DNA of 64,000 nt from Chloroflexota bacterium (lineage in GTDB: Bacteria > Chloroflexota > UBA11872 > VXOZ01). Shown one piece after another: positions 25,285-33,301 of this stretch. The notes under the pieces are model-generated. The model had not been told where the DNA came from and made no database searches. It saw only the letters and a program-made list of their open reading frames with translations. A program made the position numbers and the translations under genes. Positions within the stretch are counted from its first letter, which is position 1. Every line of letters begins with the position of its first letter. The stretch is from assembly GCA_026710945.1 (NCBI GenBank), contig JAPOQA010000040.1, positions 27,671 through 91,670 on the forward strand, in the 5' to 3' direction.

Positions 25285-26447
25285 GCGCCCGTCGCCTTCG
25301 GCGCAGTCGCCTGTGGCAAAGCCGCCACTCTCACTACTTCCTGCGCAGCGGCATGCATGGTTTCGGCAGCCACGAGCCCGGCCTCTTGCAAGATTGCGCG
25401 ACCCTCTGCCTGGTTGGTGCCCACCAGGCGCACCACCATCGGCACCTGACGGGATAGCGACGGCAGGGCGCTTACAATCCCCCGCGCTACCTCGTCGCAC
25501 CGGGTAATGCCGCCAAAGATGTTGAAGAGGATGGCGTTTACGTTTTCGTCATCGAGGATGATGCGCAGGGCATTGGCGACGCTTTCGGCACGGGCGCCGC
25601 CGCCGATATCGAGGAAATTGGCCGGGCTCCCGCCGCTTAGCTTGATCGTGTCCATGGTCGCCATGGCGAGTCCGGCGCCGTTGACAACGCAGCCGATGGT
25701 GCCGTCCAACTTGACGAATGACAGTCCTGCTTCGCGGGCCGCGCGTTCCGCGGGCTCTTCCTCATCGTGGTCGCGCAGGTCCGCGAGAGACTTGTGGCGG
25801 AAGAGGGCGTTGTCGTCCAGGTTGATCTTGGCATCGATGCACTGAATGGTACCTTCTGCGGTGATGACCAGCGGGTTGATTTCAACCAGCTCGCCGTCGT
25901 TCTCGGTGAGCGCCTGCACGAGAGTCTTGACGATGCGTGCAAAATCCCTGCTCAGGTCGGACGGAATGCCAATGTCGAACGCCAGTTGGCGGCCTTGGTA
26001 GTCGGCGAATCCGGCGAGGGGGTGCACGTGCACGCGATGAATTTTTTCCGGCGTCTCCCGCGCGACCTCCTCGATCTCCACGCCGCCCTCCGCGCTTGCC
26101 ATGATAGTAATGGCCTTCGTCGTGCGGTCGAGGATCACCCCGAGATATATCTCGGTAGCGATGTCTACGGCCTGCGCTACCAAGACCCGCTGTACGGTGA
26201 TGCCCTTGATGTCCATGCCCAGGATGTCCGCTGCCTTCTCCGCGGCCTCATCCGGTGTGGCGGCTAGCTTTACGCCGCCCGCTTTTCCTCGTCCACCGAC
26301 AAGCACCTGAGCTTTAACGACCACAGTACCGCCAATCTCGGCCGCCGCCTCCCGCGCCTCTTCCGGCGTGGTCGCCACATGCCCGGGCGGAATCGGCAAC
26401 CCGTACTGCGCCAGAATGTCTTTCGCTTGAAATTCGTGAATCTTCAT
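25281..26447 (-). CDS. sucC: Succinyl-CoA synthetase (ADP-forming), beta subunit
   Basis: A 388-residue ATP-grasp subunit of standard length. [20 protein letters not shown] at the N-terminus, [59 protein letters not shown] and [13 protein letters not shown] are all typical and in order. It binds nucleotide and the succinyl/CoA groove together with SucD, with which it overlaps. It opens the sucCD operon; an ordinary promoter is expected in the 244-bp spacer upstream, where a CTCCGGC hairpin also lies. Confidence 0.96.
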   Translation of the reverse strand: MKIHEFQAKDILAQYGLPIPPGHVATTPEEAREAAAEIGGTVVVKAQVLVGGRGKAGGVKLAATPDEAAEKAADILGMDIKGITVQRVLVAQAVDIATEIYLGVILDRTTKAITIMASAEGGVEIEEVARETPEKIHRVHVHPLAGFADYQGRQLAFDIGIPSDLSRDFARIVKTLVQALTENDGELVEINPLVITAEGTIQCIDAKINLDDNALFRHKSLADLRDHDEEEPAERAAREAGLSFVKLDGTIGCVVNGAGLAMATMDTIKLSGGSPANFLDIGGGARAESVANALRIILDDENVNAILFNIFGGITRCDEVARGIVSALPSLSRQVPMVVRLVGTNQAEGRAILQEAGLVAAETMHAAAQEVVRVAALPQATAPKATGA

Positions 26448-26571
26448 GAATTGAAAACTAAACCTTTGCCGGTTTTGAGGAATGTCAGCAACAGAATACC
26501 GGAATTCCTAGCCACGTGTCGAATGAGAATTACTGCCGATTCCAGGAAAAAACTGTGGACTGCCCAGTTGG

Positions 26572-26602
26572 CTGTCACTCCGGCGCATGCCGGAGTCCAG
26601 GA
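26572..26602. repeat. Dispersed palindrome CTCCGGC-GCAT-GCCGGAG
   Basis: Seven-bp perfect stem (26578-26584 with 26589-26595) within GTCACTCC...GGAGTCCAG. This belongs to the same general style as the ATTCCC/GGGAAT palindrome in herA. It separates sucC from the SIR2 gene. Confidence 0.65.
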
Positions 26603-26691
26603 GAAGGGGAAAGGGAGATTCTTAGCTGCACCAGCTAATCAGCGGGATTCCATCTTCAATGGCAGAAATGGATGCGCTCGCATTGGCACGG

Positions 26692-29600
26692 TCACTCTTC
26701 GAGTCCCTGCCTGGCCATAAGCTCCCTAAGATTGTGCTTTGTGTCGTTGGAGATGCTCGATTCTAGAAGATTCTTAAGAAGATCTTTTGCTCCCCACCAG
26801 TGGTCCTGCACACCGATTTTGTCCAAATGAAGCAAGAAGCGCGCGAGTTCATTTGGAAATCGCTGGGGGAGATTGCCTTTCTGAAGACTGTATAGAAGGT
26901 TGCCAAACTCCGATGTGTTCTCTCCCATCCTCATTGCAAGCGCGACGGCCTCGGGAAATACGGCTGTTAGTTGCGCAGGCCAATGAAGCATCTGTGCGAC
27001 TTCTTTGGGCGTGAGAGCGTACGGTACTCCCTCAAGACGGTTTTCCCAGTAGTCCTTCAACCAACGATGCCACCACTCCCGTTGTGTGGCTTCGTCCATC
27101 TCCCACAGGTAATTCTCATTGAGATTGGAGGTGAAGACCTCCCCAATGTCTGCACCTCCATCATTGAATAGCTTGGGTATCCACGTGTTCAAAGGATCCT
27201 CGACAAAGTAGGCGATCATGTAGATATAGCGTTCAATGAACTGGTCGCGTAGGTATTCGCCCTTTGTGCTAAACCATTGGACAGCTTCAAGGAACGCCTC
27301 TTCCAAGAGTTCCGCCACACTAGGATTGGGAATTATCCGAGCTAAAGCCTCCCGTGCCACTTCCCAGTTTTTGCTGTCGGGATCGAATGATGGGAGCAAG
27401 TTCTCTAACGTCCACGCTCTATCGACTGTCAATAGAAACGCGAATTCGCTGGCAAGGACGGAAATGCTCAATTTGCCGGGCAGTGTGGAGTCGTTGACAA
27501 CTGTTGACAGAAGTACGCGATATTCATCGATCATAAACTCGGGCGTGGACTCTTGGGCATTGTGCCAGACTGAAAGTCCATGCAGCCAAAACTCAGTCAG
27601 CCTTCCTGCCGTGTGCTCGTGGGCTCTTTCAAACCAGTCGTCTAGGTGTTGATCTGTCTCTTCCCATTTAAGGTCTTGCCAAAGAGCGGAAGCGATGCTA
27701 TTGGCGACCGAGAGTAGCTTTAGCGCATAGGGTTTGCCCCTGTTTTGCACCAATGAGAACAGTACATTGGCAATTTCATAGGCATACTTGGCATCTATGC
27801 CACTGTTAGCTAGGCATGAAATCACGCTACGGTACTGTTCCTCGTCTAAGTCCATAGCCATCCAGGCATTCAGCAAAGAGGTCCAAAGGTCAGTTTCCAG
27901 ATTTCCACTCTGTGCCAATGATTCAGCAAGTTCGAACCCCCAGTCAAAACTCTGCTTTGCCGCTTCGGTTAAGACACTCAACAACCCATTGCGGTTTAGC
28001 ATGTAGTGTTCACTCGGATCGAATGCAAGTAGCTCCTCTCGCCAAGTGGCTGCTGGTCTATCCAATAACTCTTCAACAGTCCAAGGGCTTCGCGGACCTA
28101 ACGAAAGTTCTGAGTAAATGAGGAAGTCTGGATGTTCTCGCGGTCTGAATTCTGGAAGGAGTCTTGAAGTCTCATCACGGGCTTGCTTCGCTATTGGGCA
28201 ATCCAAATCATTTGAAATGAGCCAATGAAACCAGTCGAGTTTGTGCCGTGCTTCAATCTGCCTAGGTGTCAAGGTTGTGTCTTGCTTTCCCTCCCAGCGG
28301 AACTCTAGAATTGCCGAGACTAGTGCTCTCTTGGTCCTTTTGTTGGCATTCGGATAAGCATGTGCCGCTAAGCGGAATACTTCGTGGTGGATTTCGTGAT
28401 CATGAATATTGACGTTTGTCAGTAGCCATTCGATCTTCTCATGCGAAGCAGGCTCTCTTTGAGCGCAAATAGTGTTCAAAGCAAGGCGACGTAAGATGGG
28501 AGCGTCCGAAGTAGCTAAACAATTCCGCCACCTCGTTGCTGCACTCGCCCGATTCTCCGCTAGCCATTCAAGTGAATCCCGCGCTATATTAACTAAGATA
28601 GTCGACAATCCGGTTGACCTATTCTGTTCGTGCTCCTCAATGGCAGGACGTTCCCAGTTTTCGCTCGTTCCCCAGATGCGAAGGACGCTGTCCCTTTCTT
28701 CCAAGCGCTTAGTGGCAATGCTAATCACAGATTCTACGACCTGGTCGATTGTAGGTCTGAGGCTGTCCTCCCACAAACCTCTGAGTGCATAAGTTGCGCC
28801 AGTAAATCTTAATCCCGCTCTGATTGGCGTCTTTTCATCGTTTTCAAGGTCGTACCCTTGCTTCAGGGTTAGACGGCTTGCCGTCATCGCATCAAACAAC
28901 TGAATCAAGCTCTTCAACAGTCCTTGTTGCGCGCACAGCCTAGCCAGTGAGGACAAGATATGGTGAGAATTCGTATCCTGCGGAATATCCGCGATCAATA
29001 CAGATATCCAGCGTGACAAGGCCGTTTCATTTATCTCGGCCTCACTCTTCGAGACATGGTGGCCTGTCTTCCACCAAAGATTCGGGTGCAGGCGCAGGTT
29101 GTGTCTCCCTATCAGGAGAAAGAGCCTATCGGGGTGTTGGCACGCGAATTGGCTACTAAGCCACCAAGAGAGGATGCCCTCTATCCCGTTAAGTTCCCCG
29201 AATTCAAACAGTGAATCTAGGTAACTGCGCTCGTCCAGCCACTCAATCCATTCAGGTGACGTGGCGTGCTCGGCAAAGAACCTGGTCTTGACCTCATCTC
29301 TAAGCGCTTCCTCGATGACGTCAGCCTCTTCCCTGCCGCGCGGTGGTGGTTGCTGCGCAATGTCCTTGATAAGGCGCTGCCAACCCAATATGCCGAGGCG
29401 AACATGATTCGCCAGGCGTTCGATTCCTAAGTCGAGTGCGCCGTGATCGTTCTTGGTTGGTATTGGATAGAGAATTGGTTCAATACCAAGGGTTTTCCAG
29501 CGCTGAAATTTCTCACTTTCATTCCCCACTTCGTCGCCAATTAGAGCGTAGCGCTTTGCTTCGTTCACTGGCAATGCACGCGCCAAGTAGTGCATGTCAG

Positions 29601-30207
29601 TGTCTCTGTGGCTATAGCCTACAAAGAGGACCGTGTATTCGCGGAAGAGGGATACAAGAAAGCGACGCGCCCAGCCCTCGGTCAGATACGCCTTGCCAAA
29701 GTCTTTGTCAGTAAGCACCATATTGTGGGGGCAGCTTACCGCGCCGTGAACGTGGACGATGCCGCTGAAGTCATCGCCCAAGGGCAAGGCGGGCGCTCGG
29801 AACTGCTCGGGTTTAGTATCAAACATATCTTCAATTTCGGCCGCCTGCTCGAACAGTTCGTCGAAGTTGGTCGTTACGAGGCGAACGCTCTGATCTCTTG
29901 TAAAGAGCCGCAGGAGATTGAAATGTAGAGCGTTTGGCTTCAGGCCATCCCGCGTAAGGGCTTTGGCGGCAAGGGCATGGACATCTGTCCTATTCTCTTG
30001 CTGGAGTCGGCCCAGAAAGCGATCTTCGGTTTCGCCCTTCTGCGATTCAACGCCAGTCCCACTTGCGATCTCGCAAGCCAACTGTTTGAAATCTGGTAGA
30101 CGAGCCGGTTCCCCCTTAGAAACACCTGCTCCAGCGAAGACAGCAAGCGTGTTGTCGCGTAAGGCATCCATTACTTCCCGGGGGAAATCTATGTCTGCAA
30201 TTCTCAT
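26692..30207 (-). CDS. Giant SIR2-domain protein, predicted anti-phage NADase (DSR-like)
   Basis: A 1171-residue protein. The ATG at 30207 is chosen: earlier starts fall in or before a TATAAT-like box, and the next visible ATG (30261) overlaps that box. Residues ~20-260 form a SIR2-type NAD-binding domain: GAGVS (26-30), TTNFDELFE (112-120, with catalytic-type Asn114), VHVHG with His154, and FVGYSHRDTDMHYLARAL (195-212), a signature of defence-associated sirtuins. The remaining ~900 residues are rich in Trp, Leu and Glu and look all-helical (HEAT-like), without a motif that I recognise. In known DSR and similar systems, phage sensing by the helical part switches on NAD+ depletion. The gene is AT-richer by eye than its neighbours, which suggests transfer. 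No partner gene is next to it. Confidence 0.82.
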   Translation of the reverse strand: MRIADIDFPREVMDALRDNTLAVFAGAGVSKGEPARLPDFKQLACEIASGTGVESQKGETEDRFLGRLQQENRTDVHALAAKALTRDGLKPNALHFNLLRLFTRDQSVRLVTTNFDELFEQAAEIEDMFDTKPEQFRAPALPLGDDFSGIVHVHGAVSCPHNMVLTDKDFGKAYLTEGWARRFLVSLFREYTVLFVGYSHRDTDMHYLARALPVNEAKRYALIGDEVGNESEKFQRWKTLGIEPILYPIPTKNDHGALDLGIERLANHVRLGILGWQRLIKDIAQQPPPRGREEADVIEEALRDEVKTRFFAEHATSPEWIEWLDERSYLDSLFEFGELNGIEGILSWWLSSQFACQHPDRLFLLIGRHNLRLHPNLWWKTGHHVSKSEAEINETALSRWISVLIADIPQDTNSHHILSSLARLCAQQGLLKSLIQLFDAMTASRLTLKQGYDLENDEKTPIRAGLRFTGATYALRGLWEDSLRPTIDQVVESVISIATKRLEERDSVLRIWGTSENWERPAIEEHEQNRSTGLSTILVNIARDSLEWLAENRASAATRWRNCLATSDAPILRRLALNTICAQREPASHEKIEWLLTNVNIHDHEIHHEVFRLAAHAYPNANKRTKRALVSAILEFRWEGKQDTTLTPRQIEARHKLDWFHWLISNDLDCPIAKQARDETSRLLPEFRPREHPDFLIYSELSLGPRSPWTVEELLDRPAATWREELLAFDPSEHYMLNRNGLLSVLTEAAKQSFDWGFELAESLAQSGNLETDLWTSLLNAWMAMDLDEEQYRSVISCLANSGIDAKYAYEIANVLFSLVQNRGKPYALKLLSVANSIASALWQDLKWEETDQHLDDWFERAHEHTAGRLTEFWLHGLSVWHNAQESTPEFMIDEYRVLLSTVVNDSTLPGKLSISVLASEFAFLLTVDRAWTLENLLPSFDPDSKNWEVAREALARIIPNPSVAELLEEAFLEAVQWFSTKGEYLRDQFIERYIYMIAYFVEDPLNTWIPKLFNDGGADIGEVFTSNLNENYLWEMDEATQREWWHRWLKDYWENRLEGVPYALTPKEVAQMLHWPAQLTAVFPEAVALAMRMGENTSEFGNLLYSLQKGNLPQRFPNELARFLLHLDKIGVQDHWWGAKDLLKNLLESSISNDTKHNLRELMARQGLEE

Positions 30208-30259
30208 CTGTGAAGTCACCAATGCATGCGGTAGCCACACCTGAGTCTCTACACCTATC

Positions 30260-30265
30260 ATTATA
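30260..30265 (-). promoter_or_regulatory. Candidate -10 box of the SIR2 gene
   Basis: The minus strand reads GTATAATG, a perfect TATAAT, about 53 nt upstream of the chosen ATG. No good -35 is seen at 17 bp (TCAACC), so strength is uncertain. It supports a short leader and the 30207 start. Confidence 0.4.
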
Positions 30266-30390
30266 CTTTGTAAACTTGCGTGGGTTGACTGCGGACTTGA
30301 TTCGCATTGCAATGCTAGTAGATGCTTGGAGTCTGTCTAAGGAATTTAGGGCCAGCTTTAGTAGCAATACCTTGTTAAGGAGACTGGAGA

Positions 30391-31350
30391 ATGCAATTAC
30401 GTACGTTGGGAAGAACCGGCATACGCATCTCGGAGGTGGGGTTGGGGACGTGGGGGATGGGCGGCGATCGTTATGGGCGGGCGGACGACGCGGAGTCGCG
30501 GGGCGCGATCTTGCGCGCCTTGGAGCTTGGCATTAATCACATCGATACCGCTCCCATATATGGCAACGGCCGCAGTGAAGAGGTGATCGGCGATGCCATT
30601 GCGGGGCGACGTCACGAGGTGGTGCTGGCCAGCAAGGTGGGCATGTTTCCCGGCGGGCGGCAGAACTTTGACTACTCAGGTCCAAGGGTTATGCGCGAAG
30701 TCGAGCAGAGCCTGCGCCGCCTGCGTACGGACTACCTGGACATCTTCTATCTCCATAGCCCGGATGAGGATCTCTTTCGTGACGATGGCCTGGAAGCGCT
30801 CGTCCGCCTGAAGGAGCAGGGCAAAATCAGAGCCACAGGCTTCTCCGTCATGTCGGTAGATGAGGGTATTCCACTGGCGATGCGTCTCATCGACCAGGGA
30901 CAGGTGGATGTCATCCAGCAGGCATATCGTCTCTTATACACCTTGCCCGCCACGGAGCTCTTCCCAATGGCTGAGGCAAGAAACGTAGGTGTAATCGCGC
31001 GAGAAAACTTCTACTTTGGGTTCCTCACCGGCGCCATTACGCGCAAGACGGTCTTCGACGATTATGACGACCGGCGCAAATTCAGGGCGGACTTCATCGA
31101 TGCCGTGCTGGCGCGCGTAGAGAAGCTGGACTTTCTCACGAACGGGCGCACGATGACGCAGGCCGCGCTGCAGTTCGTGCTTGCCACACCGGGCGTGCAT
31201 GGCGTGATTCCCGGGGCGATGACGGTTGCCGAAGTCGAGGACAACGTACGGGCCTCGGGTGGCAAGACGGTTACAACTGAGGAAATGGCACAGGTCTTGG
31301 ATCTGGAGGCGCGCGACTACGATCTGCCGCCTATTCCGCCGCCGGTGTGA
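30391..31350 (+). CDS. Aldo/keto reductase
   Basis: A 319-residue AKR with the full catalytic tetrad: Asp52 and Tyr57 in IDTAPIYGNGRSEE, Lys82 in LASKVG, and the His of IFYLHSPDED. MQLRTLGRTGIRISEVGLG is the standard opening, and GVIPGAMTVAEVEDNV near the end is the NADPH-binding loop typical of family members. AAGGAGA precedes the start. The last residues (RDYDLPPIPPPV) are encoded again, with changes, in four downstream tandem copies (see 31351-31990). It reduces an aldehyde or ketone, perhaps a sugar; the substrate is unknown. It is divergent from the SIR2 gene. Confidence 0.93.
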   Translation: MQLRTLGRTGIRISEVGLGTWGMGGDRYGRADDAESRGAILRALELGINHIDTAPIYGNGRSEEVIGDAIAGRRHEVVLASKVGMFPGGRQNFDYSGPRVMREVEQSLRRLRTDYLDIFYLHSPDEDLFRDDGLEALVRLKEQGKIRATGFSVMSVDEGIPLAMRLIDQGQVDVIQQAYRLLYTLPATELFPMAEARNVGVIARENFYFGFLTGAITRKTVFDDYDDRRKFRADFIDAVLARVEKLDFLTNGRTMTQAALQFVLATPGVHGVIPGAMTVAEVEDNVRASGGKTVTTEEMAQVLDLEARDYDLPPIPPPV

Positions 31351-31990
31351 GGAAAAAGCGACGAGCTTTTCGAAGCTTCATTAGTCGGTCTCGTTGGATT
31401 GGGTATTCTAGCGCTTCGCTCCGTCCATGCTTCGACAAGCTCAGCACGAACGGAGCAATGGCCTTGGAGGCGCGATTTTGACTTGCCGCCGATACCGTCG
31501 CTGGTGTGAGGAAATATTGATGAGTCTTGCAGGGCGTCGCAAGGCAGTCTCGTTGGCCTGAGAATTCTAGCGCTTTGCTCCGTCCATGCTTCGACAAGCT
31601 CAGCACGAACGGAGCATTGGCCTTGGCAGTGCGCGATTACGACTTGCCGCCGATATCGCCGCCGGTGTGAGGAAAAAGCGATGAGCTTTTCAAAGCTTCA
31701 TTAGTCGGTCTCGTTGGATTGAGAATTCTCGCGCTTTGCTCAGTCCATGCTTCGACAAGCTCAGCACGAACGGAGCATTGGCCTTGGAGGCGCGCGATTA
31801 CGACTTGCCGCCGATACTGCCGCTGGTGTGAGGAAATATTGATGAGTCTTGCAGGGCGTCGCAAGGCAGTCTCGTTGGCCTGAGTATTCTAGCGCTTTGC
31901 TCCGTCCATGCTTCGACAAGCTCAGCACGAACGGAGCATTGGCCTTGGAAGTGCGATTTTGACTTGCCGCCGATACCGCCGCCGGTTTGA
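31351..31990 (+). repeat. Tandem array of the AKR gene's 3' end with two alternating spacers
   Basis: After the AKR stop (31348-31350), four more copies of the gene tail occur, ending in TGA at 31507-31509, 31668-31670, 31829-31831 and 31988-31990: steps of 159, 161, 161 and 159 bp. The tail encodes variants of DYDLPPIPPPV (for instance DFDLPPIPSLV, DYDLPPISPPV, DYDLPPILPLV). Each is followed by a spacer. Spacers alternate A-B-A-B: type A begins GGAAAAAGCGA, type B begins GGAAATATTGA. Each spacer ends with GCTCCGT, the TGCTTCGACAAGCTCAGCA hairpin and ACGGAGC. So the array is two copies of a ~322-bp higher-order unit. Confidence 0.9.
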
Positions 31991-32153
31991 GCTCTAAGCA
32001 CTAATCACTAAGCTCTAAGCAGTTGAGGCTACGCAGGTATTCTGATCATGATTGGCCTCGGCGCTGGCGTGCCTGAGGAAGAGAAGGAAGAGGGGGGGGG
32101 GGCAAGCCCCCGCGCTACAGCTCATGTAAGCTCAGCTAGTACAAAGCTGAGAC
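31991..32153. other. Short repeats and a G-run before the next gene
   Basis: Begins with GCTCTAAGCACTAATCACT then AAGCTCTAAGC, a small direct repeat of CTCTAAGCA. Bases 32092-32102 are an uninterrupted run of 11 G, followed by CAAGCCCCCGCGCTAC, a copy of the GCGGGGG/CCCCCGC palindrome family whose first arm has been converted to the G-run. Confidence 0.65.
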
Positions 32154-33209
32154 TTACAGCGCAATGACCTGTCCCGCAGCTTGGGTGTAACCAAGATACA
32201 TGCGAATGACATCATGGGCGTCCTCGAGCGTTGCCGTCTGTGGCGGCGTATTCTCGAGCACGCTCTCGGCAAAGGCGATGATTTCGGGGGCGTAGCCCAG
32301 GAGGAAGAGCCCCTTGTTGGCAAGACGTCCGTGGGAGAAGTCTGGCAGCCAGCGGCGGGGAGCGGCGGCATCATCGCTGACGAATGACTCCCTGGAGCGC
32401 GGCTGTCCCGGCGGATAGTACGTAAGGTCAACGCCATTCTCAACCACTATGGAAGCACCTTCGCCATTCACCTCCACACGGTCCCATGGCGCGTTTTCCC
32501 CTTTGCCTGCGGCTTGGTGCAGGCAGCCGATGCTGCCGTTGGTAAACGCGAATACGCCCAGCGAACTGCCGCTACGCGTTTCGTCGGCAAAGTAAAGTGT
32601 CCTTGCCGAGCCGAGCAAGAATTGCAGAATCGAGAGTGGATGACAGCCGATCTGGAGGAAGCGCATCATCTCGGGACTGTGGGGTCGCCCCTCGACCGGC
32701 GGCAAGTCTACGGCGTAGTGGACATACGCCGACGTTGGTGCGCCGAATTCCGGTTGGGACATTAATTCCTTGGCGTGCTGGATGGCTGGATAGAAGGGTT
32801 TCTTAAAACCGACCTGAACGAAGCGCTGCGCTTGGTCACGCGCCGCTTGCATCTCCTCGATTTCGGCCAGCGTCGATGCCGGCGGCTTCTCGATCCAAAC
32901 GTGGACTCCCGCCCGCAGCACATCAATCGCCACCGGCGCGTACTGCGGTCGCCCTTGTATGTCGTGATTGAGCACTACAAAGACTGCGTCAAGCTCCTCC
33001 TGATCAAGCATTTCGGCATAGTCGGTGTACCAGCGCAAGGCGCCAAACTGCCGTGCACTAAACCGGGCGCGTTCCTCAATGAGATCGCAGACCGCCACCA
33101 ACTCCACCGGAGCATACTGCAAGCTGGGCAGAATACTCTGAAAGGCATGCTTGCCGCAACCGATGAATCCTGCGCGTATGCGCCGATCGTACTCATAGTT
33201 GAAGGGCAT
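32154..33209 (-). CDS. Gfo/Idh/MocA-family oxidoreductase
   Basis: A 351-residue NAD(P)-dependent dehydrogenase. The Rossmann loop is AGFIGCGKHAFQ near residue 13, AVCDLIEERA is the second strand, and WIEKPPAST contains the family's EKP. The C-terminal half is the expected alpha/beta dimerisation domain. GAGGAC lies before the ATG. These enzymes oxidise or reduce sugars, inositols and related polyols; the substrate is unknown. It is the last gene of a minus-strand run, 92 bp downstream of herA, but there is no reason to link it to DNA repair. Confidence 0.9.
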   Translation of the reverse strand: MPFNYEYDRRIRAGFIGCGKHAFQSILPSLQYAPVELVAVCDLIEERARFSARQFGALRWYTDYAEMLDQEELDAVFVVLNHDIQGRPQYAPVAIDVLRAGVHVWIEKPPASTLAEIEEMQAARDQAQRFVQVGFKKPFYPAIQHAKELMSQPEFGAPTSAYVHYAVDLPPVEGRPHSPEMMRFLQIGCHPLSILQFLLGSARTLYFADETRSGSSLGVFAFTNGSIGCLHQAAGKGENAPWDRVEVNGEGASIVVENGVDLTYYPPGQPRSRESFVSDDAAAPRRWLPDFSHGRLANKGLFLLGYAPEIIAFAESVLENTPPQTATLEDAHDVIRMYLGYTQAAGQVIAL

Positions 33210-33301
33210 CTGGATAGTCCTCTATATGGGCAAAGAATGACTGCATGTGAACGTGACCGGTCTTACTGCCCAGCGCACATAGGTAGCCGGCTCGGGTCTC
33301 A

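Noticed and set aside
30208..30312. Longer N-terminus of the SIR2 protein from a TTG at 30312 or ATG at 30261
   Set aside because: These starts lie in or before a TATAAT box and have no ribosome-binding site; the SIR2 fold begins after 30207.
31351..31990. CRISPR-like array, because of regular ~160-bp spacing
   Set aside because: Repeats and spacers are both conserved, the unit is 159-161 bp, and the repeated part is the coding tail of the AKR gene; there are no cas genes.
31331..32001. Minus-strand open frames of 67-91 codons in the tandem array
   Set aside because: They are translations of the TTCGACAAGCTCAG repeat read backwards, repeat with the array and have no ribosome-binding site.
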